DNA of 64,000 bases from Stictocephala bisonia (taxonomy: Eukaryota > Arthropoda > Insecta > Hemiptera > Membracidae): the NCBI GenBank assembly GCA_035578905.1, contig JAQJVL010002164.1, positions 1 to 64,000 on the forward strand, in the 5' to 3' direction. Under the pieces are notes generated by a model. That model did no database searches, was not told where the DNA came from, and was given only the letters and a program-made list of their open reading frames with translations. The translations under genes were made by a program, and so were the position numbers. Below, in pieces: positions 34,300 through 46,049 of this stretch (position 1 is the first letter of the stretch; each line of letters begins with the position of its first letter).

Positions 34300-35355
34300 T
34301 AGAATGAACTCACTAACAAATGAAGATAAATTTAAATAAAAATAACTCAAATTACAACAGAGGTGTGATGAATTAATAATACATTAAAATTGTGTATACT
34401 CTTAAACATTTATGGACTATTTAATTTTAATTTTTATAAGATAAAGATTCTTTAAAATAAAATTCTTGAAACAAATCAGTATTTTTTATCAATAACTCAC
34501 CACTGTTTTTAACTCTTTTAAAAATCCTCATATTTTTACTTAACAAAGAAAACATATACAGTAATCGATTATTAATCACCATTTGGGTGAATTGAGATAA
34601 ATGGGTCTAGGTGAACTCGTATCCACGTCTGAATCATTGGCAGTCACCCAACCCCTAGGATGCATTATTTATGCCTGAGGGATGGCTGTTGCTGAAACAT
34701 TTAGCAATTTGGCATCTCCACTAAATGATTTACAATCCAAAATTATAATTTCTGTTATACTTCTATTTCATTCTTAGTTTATTTCTAAATAATTACCGTT
34801 AAATAATTATATCATTATTGAAAAGTTTCTTATTGGGAGAATAATTTAAAATCATTAAAAACAATATACAAAAAATAAAATAAAAGTTTAATTGTATGCG
34901 TTTCGAATACAAAGTAATCGAGTTCAAAAACTCACATCAAATAATAAAACATTTAAAGTTACAACTTGTTGAAATGCATTTAAAAATAAAACATATGATG
35001 AATAAAAATAATCCCCAATATGGTAAAATTTTTTGTTTTGACGAATACAAAATTCTGATCTTTTTACATCTTTTAGTATTTTAGAGGATGAAAACCTATA
35101 GTCTGTTTCTGACAAGTGTTTATCTAATGCTGATTTTTATTCTGTTCCTATTTAAGATTTTCTTTACGTTCATTATATTTAATTTAGATTTTTGTAGTGT
35201 TTCCCCTACTTCTACAAATTCCCAGTAATCTAAGTTAATTTTATAAACTCTGATTTGTCTAATGTTATTTTTTGTGTGAATTCTATAACTTAAACGTAAG
35301 TTTAGTAAATAATTATAGACATATATGGCACCCTCAACATTATCATGACAACAAG
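34300..35355. other. insertion interior, unclassified
   Basis: This is part of the 1.57 kb segment (34135-35700) that splits the duplication. At about 34670-34715 the plus strand reads GCCTGAGGGATGGCTGTTGC and TGAAACATTTAGC, reminiscent of a Penelope-like 3' tail of another family, but there is no coding part. Minus frames at 34924-35374 resemble no domain I can name. Confidence 0.3.
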
Positions 35356-35358
35356 CAA

Positions 35359-35684
35359 AGGTCGACTGTTCCATAGAAAGAGGAGCCCAATAGCCCTCTA
35401 ACTAAAGGATGTACAGTTTTACGTGGAATCCGAACCCCGTAATATTGGTCTGTTTTTCAGTTAATTAATAAGTTTGACACTCAGTTGTCTAACTACAACA
35501 CAACCGAACCCTGAATATCACCTAACGTGGACATCCCAGACCTCTAGGTTCACGTCGATGGCACCCATTGAGCGGAACCATTTTGGTTTTAATAAGACCG
35601 AGTATAGAACCTATCGCCCACAATCTCCAGAACACTTCGTCCCTAAGGAGCTGGGTTATAACACTGTGCCACTAGAGCCAAAAT
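35359..35684 (-). mobile_element. SINE-A copy, tail-truncated
   Basis: Antisense body (ACGTGGAATCCGAACCCCG, GTGGACATCCCAGACC) and head (CTGGGTTATAACACTGTGCC) are well preserved. The distal tail (ACGATCGGCGTCTTA end) is missing at the left. It marks the right end of the insertion that splits the duplication. The 71-residue plus frame over it is a shadow. Confidence 0.82.
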
Positions 35685-35700
35685 TGTAAGCTAGTAATGA

Positions 35701-35975
35701 TTGTCTTTATTTTTTGAGATTTAGATGTTTGACTTTATCGAAAAAAAATCCAATGAGTAACATAAAATCAGAAAACTACCACATTTTTCCATTTCACTCC
35801 ACCAGCAGTTTAATTCATTATTATGATTTTTACGAGCACACTAATTACACTTTGACAAATTAAAAGTTAATTTCAGACCACAAAAGCTGGCTGATGCTGC
35901 CAGAGTTAAGATTAAAGTTAAGTCCGTTGGGATTGCTCCATCAACTTGGTAATGAACTTGGCTAAGAAACAGCGA
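35701..35975. repeat. segmental duplication, second copy, right part, with family D end
   Basis: It resumes the duplication at the equivalent of about 33273 (CTACCACATTTTTCCATT, CACTCCACCAGCAG, GATGCTGCCAGAGTTAAG). It then continues into GTCCGTTGGGATTGCTCC and TCAACTTGGTAATGAACTTG, shared with 22480-22600. Confidence 0.8.
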
Positions 35976-36790
35976 TGGAGTACTTCCTTATTACGAAGTT
36001 TCTGTAAACAGGGCTATAACAAAGTGCAGTTGAAAGTTTAAGCACTGCTAACTACAATGAACCACCCAATATTGTTTTAGAAGTAATTCATTGGCATATA
36101 TTTGGACATGGTTTATGTTAAACTATCTATAAATATGATTAATTAGTTTATATGAGTGCCAACAAGTCTCCAAACCTTTTTAAATACATAGTAAGCGCCT
36201 CTACCATACTCTGTTTACGATCTACTAACACTTCAAGTTCTGTAACTATACATGCAAATATTGTGTTTCAAATACCTATAATAAGACATTGAGTCTTCAA
36301 TTACCATTACTTCTAGAAACGTAAAAAACACTCCATAACAAACACTTTATAGTATACTAAATTGTGAGACAACTGTCTCACAAACTGATACAAACCTCTC
36401 TGTAAATAGAATAACCAAACCGCTGTTACACAGTTATTTATATAACTTTGACTTTAATTATTTATTACCATTTAAATAAATCATATAACTAAAAGTTATA
36501 ACTAAATTAACATTCATAATAATAATAACAATAACATCATTTGAATATGATTAATCATACCCTTATATAACAATATAGTAAACAATAATTATGCTTTAGA
36601 ATTATTAAATAAATAAAATAGTAAAATTATTTAACTTATTTAATTAAAATTTGTTTTATTGAATGAAATAGATATAAATAATAACGAGTGAAACTATCCA
36701 ATCATATCATTTTTGATCTTACATAAATATAATAAAAATATGAATATCGTTGTAAAAAGAACCAATTTTTACTTCTTTATAAACATTTCA
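35976..36790. other. AT-rich non-coding, nothing recognised
   Basis: No supported feature was seen before the large satellite. Confidence 0.5.
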
Positions 36791-36796
36791 CTCGCC

Positions 36797-39700
36797 AGTT
36801 GACATTGACCTGCAGGCCCTTACGTGAACCTTATTCAACGAGTAAAGTACCAACTGATAGCTCCGTTGACATGTACCTGCAGGCCCTTGCACGATCCTTA
36901 TTTAAGAAGTAAAGTACCAACTGATAGCTCAGTTGACATGTACCTGTAGGCCCTTGCACGAACCTTATTTAACGAGTAAAGTACCAACTGATAGCTCAGT
37001 TGACATGTACCTGCAGGCCCTTGCACGATCCTTATTTAAGGAGTAAAGTACCAACTGATAGCTCAGTTGACATGTTCCTGCAGGCCCTTGCACGAACCTT
37101 ATTTAACGAGTAAAGTACCAACTGATAGCTCAGTTGACATGTACCTGCAGGCCCTTGCACGAACCTTATTTAACGAGTAAAGTACCAACTGATAGCTCAG
37201 TTGACATGTACCAGCAGGTCCTTGCACGAACCTTATTCAACAAGTAAAGTACCAACTGATAGCTCAGTTGACATGTACCTGCAGGCCCTTGCACGAACCT
37301 TATTCAACGAGTAAAGTACCGACTGATAGCTCAGTTGACAGGGACCTGCAGGCCCTTGCACGAACCTTATCCAACGAGTAAATTACCGACTGATAGCTCA
37401 GGTAACATGTACCTGCAGGCCCTTACACGAACCTTATTCAACAAGTAAAGTTCCTTACTGATAGCTCAGTTGACATGGACCTGCAGGCCCTTGCACGAAT
37501 CTTATTCAACGAGTAAAGTACCGACTCATAGCTCAGTTGACATGGATCTGCAGGCCCATACACGAACCTTATTCGAAGAGTAAAGTACCGACTGATAGCT
37601 CAGTTGACATGGACCTGCAGGCCCTTGCACGAACCTTATTCAAAAAGTAAAGTACCGACTGATAGCTCAGTTGACATGTACCTGCAGGCCCTTGCACGAA
37701 CCTTATTCAACGAGTACAGTACCGACTGATGGCTCAGTTGACATGGACCTGCAGGCCCTTGCACGAACCTTATTCAAGAAGTAATGTTCCTTACTGATAG
37801 CTCAGTTTACATGGACCTGCAGGCCCTTGCCCGAACCTTATTCAATGAGTAAAGTTCCTTACTGATAGCTCAGTTGACATGAACCTGCAGGCCCTTGCAC
37901 GAACCTTATTCAACAAGTAAATTTCCTTACTGATAGCTCAGTTGACATGGACCTGCAGGCCCTTGCACGAACCTTATTCAACAAGTAAAGTTCCTTATTG
38001 ATAGCTCAGTTGACATGGTCCTGCATTCCCTTGCACGAACCTTATTCAACGAGTAAAGTACCGACTGATAGCTCAGTTGACATGTACCTGCAGGCCCTTG
38101 CACGAACCTTATTCAACAAGTAAAGTACCTTACTGATAGCTCAGTTGACATGTACCTGTAGGCCCTTGCACGAACCTTATTCAACGAGTAAAGTACCGAC
38201 TGATAGCTCAGTTGACATGTACCTGCAGGCCCTTGCACGAACCTTATTCAACATGTAAAGTTCCTTACTGATAGCTCAGTTGACATGGACCTGCAGGCCC
38301 TTGCACGAACCTTATTCAACGAGTAAAGTACCGACTGATAGCTCAGTTGACATGGACCTGCAGGCCCTTGCACGAACCTTATTCAATGAGTAAAGTACCG
38401 ACTGATAGCTCAGTTGACGTGTACCTGCAGGCCCTTGCACGAACCTTATTCAACGAGTAAAGTACCAACTGATAGCTCAGTTGACATGTACCTGCAGGCC
38501 CTTGCACGAACCTTATTCAACAAGTAAAGTTTCTTACTGATAGCTCAGTTGACATGGACCTGCAGGCGCTTGCACGAACCTTATTTAACAAGTAAAGTTC
38601 CTTACTGATAGCTCAGTTGACATGGACCTGCAGGCCCTTGCACGAACCTTATTTAACGAGTAAAGTTCTTTACTAACAGCTCAGTTGACATGGACCTGCA
38701 GGCCCTTGTACGAACCTTATTCAACAAGTAAAGTTTTTTACTGATAGCTTAGTTGACATGAACCTGCAGGGCCTTGCACGAACCTTTCTTAACAAGTTAA
38801 GTTCTTTACTGATAGCTCAGTTGACATGGACCTGCAGGCCCTTGCACAAACCTTATTCAACGAGTAAAGTTTCTTACTGATAGCTCAGTTGACATGGACC
38901 TGCAGGCCCTTGCACGAATCTTATTCATCAAGTAAAGTTCCTTACTGATAGCTCAGTTGACATGGACTTGCAGGCCCTTGCACGAACCTTATTTAACAAG
39001 TAAAGTTCTTTACTGATAGCTCAGTTGACATGGACCTGCAGGCCCTTTTACGAACCTTATTCAACAAGTAAAGTTTTTTACTGATAGCTCAGTTGACATG
39101 GACCTGCAGGCCCTTGCACGAACCTTATTTAACAAGTAAAGTTCTTTACTAATAGCTCAGTTGACATGGACCTGCAGGCCCTTGCACGAACCTTATTCAA
39201 CAAGTAAAGTTTTTACTGATAGCTCAGTTGACATGAACCTGCAGGCCCTTGCACGAACCTTATTTAACAAGTAAAGTTCTTTACTGATAGCTCAGTTGAC
39301 ATGGACCTGCAGGCCCTTGCATGGACCTTATTCAACAAGTAAAGTTTCTTACTGATAGCTCAGTTGACATGGACCTGCAGGCCCTTACACGAATCTTATT
39401 TAACAAGTAAAGTTCTTTACTGATAGCTCAGTTGACATGGACCTGCAGGCCCTTGTACGAACCTTATTCAACAAGTAAAGTTTTATACTGATAGTTTAGT
39501 TGACATGGACCTGCAGGCCCTTGCACGAACCTTATTTAACAAGTAAAGTTCTTTACTGATAGCTCAGTTGACATGGACCTGCAGGCCCTTGCACGAACCT
39601 TATTCAACAAGTAAAGTTTCTTACTGATAGCTCAGTTGACATGGACCTGCAGGCCCTTGCACGAACCTTATTCAACAAGTAAAGTTCCTTACTGATAGCT

Positions 39701-39840
39701 CAGTTGACATGGACCTGCAGGCCCTTGCACGAACCTTATTTAACAAGTAAAGTTCTTTACTGATAGCTCAGTTGACATGAACCTGCAGGCCCTTGCACGA
39801 ACCTTATTCAACAAGTAAAGTTCCTTACTGATAGCTCAGT
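36797..39840. repeat. 67/68-bp satellite, about 45 units, derived from SINE-C
   Basis: The unit, split for reading, is TTGACATGGACCTGCAGG, CCCTTGCACGAACCTTATTC, AACGAGTAAAGTACCGACTG and ATAGCTCAG. Nearly every unit has CCTGCAGG. Variants are regional: TACCAACTG units dominate up to about 37330, TACCGACTG units the middle, and TTCCTTACTG or TTCTTTACTG units from about 37440 rightward, with mixing. The unit equals the SINE-C body and end in antisense, and the array's right edge runs straight into a SINE-C head. So a SINE segment was amplified in tandem. Confidence 0.97.
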
Positions 39841-39910
39841 TGGGATTCGAACCTTGGAGATTGCACTCCGTAGTCTAGAGTCGTAGCCCCTGATCCACCT
39901 CGCCGGCAAG
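39838..39910 (-). mobile_element. SINE-C tRNA-like head at the satellite edge
   Basis: Directly after the last satellite unit the plus strand reads TGGGATTCGAACCTTGGAG, GCACTCCGTAGTC and GCCCCTGATCCACCTCGCC, the antisense of a well-kept tRNA-like head with B box GGTTCGAATCC. In sense orientation the SINE begins here at 39910 and its body is the repeated part. The head occurs once, whereas the body occurs about 45 times. Confidence 0.88.
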
Positions 39911-40200
39911 ATGTAAAACTAAATATAAACTGTAAAAATAATTATTGGACATTTTTACTTATATATACTATAAATTTTAAATCAAACAATCAGATTATAA
40001 TACTGTTTTAAGTAATAGTTTTTACTCTTGATTAAATTATGGCCTGAATTACGTTTTACTAATTAGTTTTTTAAATTATCCTCTAACACGCTTGGCTTAC
40101 CCATTTTTCACTAATTACATATTTACGATATTTTCATAGTTATTTCGAGTATACCATATTTACTAAAGCAATTTCATTGTTTTTTATAATATGTTTTCGT
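39911..40200. other. AT-rich non-coding, nothing recognised
   Basis: No supported feature was seen. Confidence 0.5.
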
Positions 40201-40201
40201 A

Positions 40202-40388
40202 GATAAAACACCCTTGCATCTCCTTATCCCACATTACAACCCCATCACCTGTCATCAGCAGCAGGCTCAGCAACGGTATCAGCAGATGTTCGTGGTTTAT
40301 GGAGAAATTGATTTTCAATTTGCAGTACTGACAACAGAAACAAGAACGGAGCTTGACTATTTACGTCGTATGGGAGACAGTAACAACG
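40202..40388 (+). other. candidate exon of an unrecognised protein
   Basis: A GC-richer stretch follows an acceptor-like TTTTCGTAG and reads open in one frame for about 62 codons. It includes TPLHLLIPHYNP, a Gln-rich CHQQQAQQRYQQ and FVVYGEIDFQF, then ETRTELDYLRR. Composition and codon texture differ from the AT-rich surroundings. There is no good donor: GGTTTTTC is weak, and a T-rich tract ending in TTTTAG follows. I do not recognise the protein. Alternatives are a decayed retrocopy or a chance ORF. Confidence 0.25.
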
Positions 40389-41100
40389 GTTTTTCTTTCT
40401 TTTTTTTTTTTAGTATTAATCACGCATAGTTACAAAATATAAAAAATGTTCTGTTTTATCTACATAGTAAATTCATATGTAAAAGTTGTCCAAGTGTTTT
40501 ATGTAAGAGTGTAAACACTTGGGCCAGGGGCTGAGAATATATTATTAGGAGCAAAACTAGCAGCCACTTTACTGTCCCAAAAATAAATAGTTGTCGGCCC
40601 AAAACATTTAAATAAGTTATGTCTAGACATAAAATAATGTAAGAATGTAATTTTAATCTGTACAATAATTTTAATTGCTGTTACGTACATTCGGTGATGT
40701 TGGATTCCTAAATAATTTTATTCAATAAATATTATAGTTTATGACATTTTTAAGTATTATATATCCTGTAGAATTATAAATTGTTACATATTATATCTAA
40801 AATATATTATGTACTCTGAGTTCAGTAATATTTGTAATCCTTTAATTGACATGTCTGGTGTAACTTTTCAACATATTGAGATATAAAACAGAAAATATAT
40901 TTTTAATTGAATCACTGTACTGTAATTATAGTCAAACTATATTACAAGTTACAACATTAGTCCTAGTATACTCGAATATAATCCAAAAAAGATGTACTCA
41001 CGAAATCTCCTAATCCACTGATACATTTTTTTAAAATTTGGTTGAAGTTAGATTTTATACTACTAAGAAAGGATTTCTCAATATTAAATTCCTGAAACAG
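40389..41100. other. AT-rich non-coding, nothing recognised
   Basis: The overlapping minus frames at 40456-40690 are unlike known proteins and have two competing readings, so I do not call them. Confidence 0.45.
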
Positions 41101-41106
41101 CCCCTC

Positions 41107-41817
41107 AATATGTCCTTGCTTCCATAAGATTAACCTTGGAAATAATAAATATTGATATCAAAATATTAAAAAAAAAAAACACAGATATGACAAGATTGGA
41201 TTTTAGAATTTCGTTTTTATCGTCAAATGTTATAGTAATTTCTATTAACTCAGACTTGATTACACAACCCCTCCTGAAGTAGACTCATAGGGTTTTATAG
41301 ACTATACAACACTTCGTTACCTAGGATAACGGCAGCAGGCTGAGCTTTTATATTGATGTGATGGCTTAGAGTGAACCACGAAGGGAAACATTAGCAAGCG
41401 TAGAGAACCACTCAATAGCGAAGCAAGGGCTGTTGGCTAGCAATTAAATAAACATCAAAGAATACACTTAAGTTCTTCTATCTTTAGTTTCGTTGCGTGA
41501 TTTTATAATTGACTTATGGTAACTGTTTAAGGCGAGGGATGACTGACCAATGCCCAGAACCAAATAATAATAATTTCCTTTGCTTATAGACTAAACATAA
41601 GCAGAGACATTTTTTATTTTTTATATTTTGTAACTACACCACGAGTATTCAAACATGGTGAATTTTTCAGTGTATTTCCTTGATATTTACCCGACGAAAA
41701 ATATGTTTTTTTTATTACAAGGACATAAATGTTTACTTGTATTTTTAAACTAATTACTACTAAGAACTTTTTTAAAAATATATTTAGTTTAATTTATATT
41801 GGTAAACAAATATTCAA
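41107..41817. repeat. 0.7-kb tandem duplication, first copy
   Basis: It runs from TCCTTGCTTCCATAAGATTA to TTATATTGGTAAACAAATAT and is repeated directly after. The conserved core is GAGTGAACCACGAAGGGAAA, CATTAGCAAGCGTAGAGAAC and CACTCAATAGCGAAGCAAGG. No ORF is shared. A GC-richer centre of about 200 bp sits in AT-rich flanks. Confidence 0.93.
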
Positions 41818-42485
41818 CATATCCTTGTTTCCATAAGATTAACTTTGGTAATAAAAATATTTATATCATTTGGTTTTTATCGTAAAATGTTATAATAATT
41901 TCTATGAACTCTGACATGATTGCACGACCCCTCTTAAAGTAGACTTATAGGGTTTTATAGACTATATAACACTTCGTTATCTAGGAAAATGGCAGCTGGC
42001 TGAGCTTTTATATTGATGTGATGGTTTAGAGTGAACCACGAAGGGAAACATTAGCAAGCGTAGAGAACCACTCAATAGCGAAGCAAGGATGGTTGGCTAG
42101 TAATTAAAATAAACATCAAAGAATACACTTAAGTTCTTCTATCTTTAGTTTCGTGGCGTGGTTTTATAATTGTATTCTGGTAACTGTTTAAGGCGAGGGA
42201 AGACTGACTAACGCCCAGAACCAAATATTAATAATTTCCTTTGCTTATAGACTAAACATAAGCAGAGATTTTTTTTTTTTTTATTTTGTAACCACACCAC
42301 GAGTGAATATTTCGTACATGGTGATTTTTTTCAGTGTATTTCCTTGATATTTACCCTAACGAAATATAATTTTTTTTTATTACATGGACATAAATGTTTA
42401 CTTGTATTTTTAAACTAATTACTACTAAGAACTTTTTTAAAAATATTTTTAGTTTAATTTATATTGGTAAACAAATATTCAAAAC
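41818..42485. repeat. 0.7-kb tandem duplication, second copy
   Basis: The second copy is about 45 bp shorter, mainly because it lacks an A-rich stretch present at 41166-41215 in the first. The remaining differences are scattered single substitutions and homopolymer-length changes. Confidence 0.93.
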
Positions 42486-44380
42486 TTATACATTTAATAT
42501 AAAACAATTTACGTTTTAATGGGTTGCACTTTTGCAACTATGTTAAGTCACTGGGGAAATCAACAGGATTCACCGCAGCCAGCTGCAATGTTGTTATGTT
42601 CCAGAATACATTAACATACATGTTACAAAACCATTAATTTTTTTTGCACTGAAGCACTCACTATTTTATGTGTTTTTCTGAAAAACTTCCATTAGAAAAA
42701 CTGATATTTATTAATATTATGTATGAAGATTGATATTAACAAATATAAAGTTAAAGCTGTAAGGATTTAAAAAAAAGTCGATTAGACACTTCTGAATATA
42801 AGTAAGCAATAGGAGAGAAGTAACTCTAGAGGAAAGTAACTGAGTACTGTTGGGTCTTAACTTTTATGAAATAAAAACACAAAAATGAAAATTTTAATTG
42901 AATAAAATATTTTGTAATTTGGAGCACTCGTAGGAGTTGTTGTGTAGGATGTTTCAAGGTGTGAGGGGTTCCTTCATATTAATTGATGTAAAAGCAATGG
43001 TTTCAATGGCCTTAGCCATATCACTAATACCAGGCATGCTACTTAACCGACCATTTCGTATAAAAGAACCATTTTGGTGTAAGCTAAGATAAATACGTGA
43101 AAGAGAAGACATTATATTTATTATATCATGCTTGGTGCCTCCGAATTGTGGCTAAGTAATACAACCAATACACATTTGTGTTGATGTAAGGAACAGCGGT
43201 GGGACACACTGTACCTTGAATGATGAATATTACATGGGTTCCAGTGACAGTTATGCATATAACACAGCTGTAAGTAGGTATTGTCCTGAGGTCTGCATAA
43301 CAATGATATTACAGCATGCATCATGTAGGGTACATCGATTAAAATGTTATAATTAGTGTTATTAACAGACGTAACATTATAGGATAACTTTATAAAATAC
43401 TATTATAATATTTTTGTTTGTTGTTTATTCCTTGCGAACATACATAATCTCGCTTATAAATTACCAAATTGTTGGATTTCATACTTTTATCTGAAAAACT
43501 TGATTTATGATAGAACATAAAGGTGACTAGTAATGATGGAGTATTTCATGTAAAAGACAAGGATTGTTGAACTTTCTGAATCATCCTCACACCGAATCGA
43601 CGTCATAACCCAAGTATTTTTAAGTATTACATATAAATTACACAAAGATGACATATGATATTTTAGTTTGACTTATATTAGAAAAAACACTTATCTACGT
43701 GCCAACCTGAAAAAGAACAAGACTTTTAAACACAATATTTTGTTACAATAAAACTTGAGACTTAAGGAAAAGAAAACAAAGTATGAATAAAGTAATAGTT
43801 TTTTTTCAGATTTGCGTGTAGACTGTTGTGTCAGTATTTTTTCGTATAAGTCACACTACATCATCGATGGTTCTTTATATTTACTTTATATGTAATCTTG
43901 AAACATACTTGATTTCCACAAAGTTAAAACTTCGTGTTGGGTTCCTTCCCAAAATAATGGAGAAAGTCTAATAATCTTTGTTTAACTAATACAAAAACTT
44001 CGTAATAGAAATCCAGGTTATAAGTATACATTGTTGATTTTATTTATATGCATTTAATGTTAAGTGACCTACACTAACTCAAAGTTTTATATGATTTACA
44101 TTTCATATAATGTCTTAGGTGTACAATATTACAATCACCTTTTAAAATTATAGTATGTAGGAATTTCTAAATGAATACCTATTTATGAATTTGTTTTAAA
44201 ATAATTTAAATTATTTATTTATATATATTGGAATTATTATTAATTTATTAATTTTGTTTCCATATATTTGTATGTTACATCACTCTTTTTCACCCAACAT
44301 TAGCTGCAAGGATTACTTCTTAGTCTTTTGGGTATATAAAAAATGTATAAATTTAAATTGCATAGAAAATCATTATTTCA
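42486..44380. other. 1.9 kb AT-rich non-coding, no supported gene
   Basis: The region 42940-43330 is a little less AT-rich and has a 67-residue minus frame (43121-43324), but it resembles no known domain and lacks paired splice sites. Nothing else was recognised. Confidence 0.4.
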
Positions 44381-44384
44381 TCAG

Positions 44385-44497
44385 TTATTAAAGTAAAAAT
44401 TATAATTGAATCACAAAAACTAAATTATGTTCATGACAGATTAAAAAAATTAGAAATTGAAAGGAATTTGCTAATGACAGGGCTCTTGACATTGAAG
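44385..44497 (+). CDS. candidate internal exon encoding a coiled-coil-like segment
   Basis: An acceptor-like TTATTTCATCAG is followed by 113 bp open in one frame, ending at AAG|GTTAAT, a plausible donor. The frame stops soon after in the putative intron. The peptide includes IIESQKLNYVHDRLKKLEIE and RNLLMTGLLTLK. Its heptad-like Leu spacing and charged pattern are typical of coiled-coil proteins and unlike random translation of AT-rich DNA. I cannot name the protein. It may belong to a plus-strand host gene whose introns fill this region. Neighbouring exons were not found. Confidence 0.35.
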
Positions 44498-45015
44498 GTT
44501 AATTAAAGTTTTCTGACAGATGAAAGTTAAGAAAATAAGTTCCCGTTCCTGTAAAATGCCTTATTTACAAAATGTGGAAATGAGAGATAAAAAAATTCTT
44601 GCTAAAATAATATATTTATGGATTTTATCACGTTTTATCGCACATAAATAATTATCGTATATAAATAATTACTCAAAACATATACAAAGTGTTTCCCTGT
44701 GTTATTTCATGGTTATATATTTATGTATAACGAGGCATTTTAATATTTATAATAATTACAATTGAGGGTGATTTAAAGTAAAAGATAGAGAAATGATGGA
44801 CAAAATAACAAAAATTAATCACTTTACTACTTGAAATATCAAATGCCCTCGCATATGTTCCCGTGTTAAGTAAATATTTACTGCCAAGGAAAGAACCAAA
44901 CTAAACGTATTAAGTTTTAACCTAACTGGTGAACAATAACTTTGATATTGTTCACATGGTTTTGACGTACATCAAAATATGATGTGTCATCGTTTTAAGC
45001 ATCACTCAGTACCTT
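44498..45015. other. AT-rich non-coding, nothing recognised
   Basis: No supported feature was seen. Confidence 0.5.
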
Positions 45016-45019
45016 ATGG

Positions 45020-45088
45020 TATGTAGGTTAGGTTGTTGGAACTTCATCCATAGGTCATTAATAACCTAACCTAACAACCTATGATAAC
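45020..45088. repeat. inverted pair of short telomere-like motifs
   Basis: GTAGGTTAGGTTGTTGG at the left faces AACCTAACCTAACAACCTATG about 30 bp later. Each side has two TTAGG-type units, so the segment can fold back on itself. Confidence 0.7.
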
Positions 45089-45118
45089 TTGAACAATTAG
45101 TTATTTATCAGTCTTAAA

Positions 45119-45490
45119 ACTGACACGGTGTCCGCTCTTTGGTTGCCATCGACGTGGACTTTACTACATAAGTCTGGGGTGTCTGTGTTGAGTGGTAATC
45201 AGGTCCGAATGTTATGTAGGGGGAAAAAAATTCAGTAATGGGGTTTTTAATTATCTGAAAATCAAAACAATACTGCGTGGTTCGGAATCCATGTGAAGTT
45301 GTGGGTCATTTAGTTGCCCTGGCTATTATGCTATTAATAAATGAATCTTTTAAAAGAACAATCAACCTTAGTTGGTGACCATGACTGTACTCGTTCCTCT
45401 ACACCTAGACTCATCATACACTTTCACTCCCTCAGAGTTGTCCGTATCTCTAAGATCGACGTCTTAATAATAAATAATGAATAAATAATA
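45119..45490 (+). mobile_element. SINE-A copy lacking the head, with (ATAA) tail
   Basis: Sense body (GTTGCCATCGACGTGGAC, AAGTCTGGGGTGTCTGTG, TGCGTGGTTCGGAATCCATG) and full tail to TCTAAGATCGACGTCTTAAT, then ATAA-rich repeats. Only the tRNA-like head is missing. Confidence 0.82.
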
Positions 45491-45494
45491 ACTT

Positions 45495-45920
45495 TAATTA
45501 TGTTTTTATCTACATCACTTAGACATTACCTATTTTGTGTTTAAAATATACAGCAGGCCTTCAGTGGTGTTCAGATGCTGAAACAGTCGTAAGAATTCGA
45601 TATGTAATCCACTGAATAATACATGAATATAGAAATACACGAACAAATATAAAATAAGATCTCTGTTTGTTTATAAAAAATTATTACTGGAGCACAATAG
45701 TATATAACATTGAATTCACTATAGGTATAAGTAAATACGAAATATTCATGAAAATTACATTCTAAAGTTTTTAAAAAATTTCATAAATCGTACAATATTA
45801 TATAAAAGTACACTATCAATTCTAAAAATATTATAAAACAAAGAAATTATTCAATTAAAATACAAATTTTAGTTTATATTATAACTTTTTCCAGCAATGC
45901 TAAATTTAAAGTCACTATAT
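45495..45920. other. AT-rich non-coding, nothing recognised
   Basis: No supported feature was seen. Confidence 0.5.
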
Positions 45921-45924
45921 TGTC

Positions 45925-46045
45925 ACACTTCATTGACAATAACACTAAGGTTTGAGCACAGCTTTTAGAAATGCCACAACGCCATAACTTCCCACAAGTA
46001 CGCTCACAGGACCCATTTCCACCTCATGTTGAGTATAATGACTGC
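45925..46045 (+). repeat. dispersed repeat family F copy
   Basis: It matches 29185-29315 through GAGCACAGCTTTTAGAAATG and CCACAACGCCATAACTTCC. Unknown element, edges approximate. Confidence 0.5.
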
Positions 46046-46049
46046 AGAC

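Noticed and set aside
35474..35689. 71-codon plus ORF
   Set aside because: It lies entirely within an antisense SINE-A copy and is a shadow frame.
36797..39840. Possible CRISPR array
   Set aside because: The whole 67-bp unit is repeated; there are no unique spacers and no cas genes. The genome is eukaryotic and the unit is SINE-derived.
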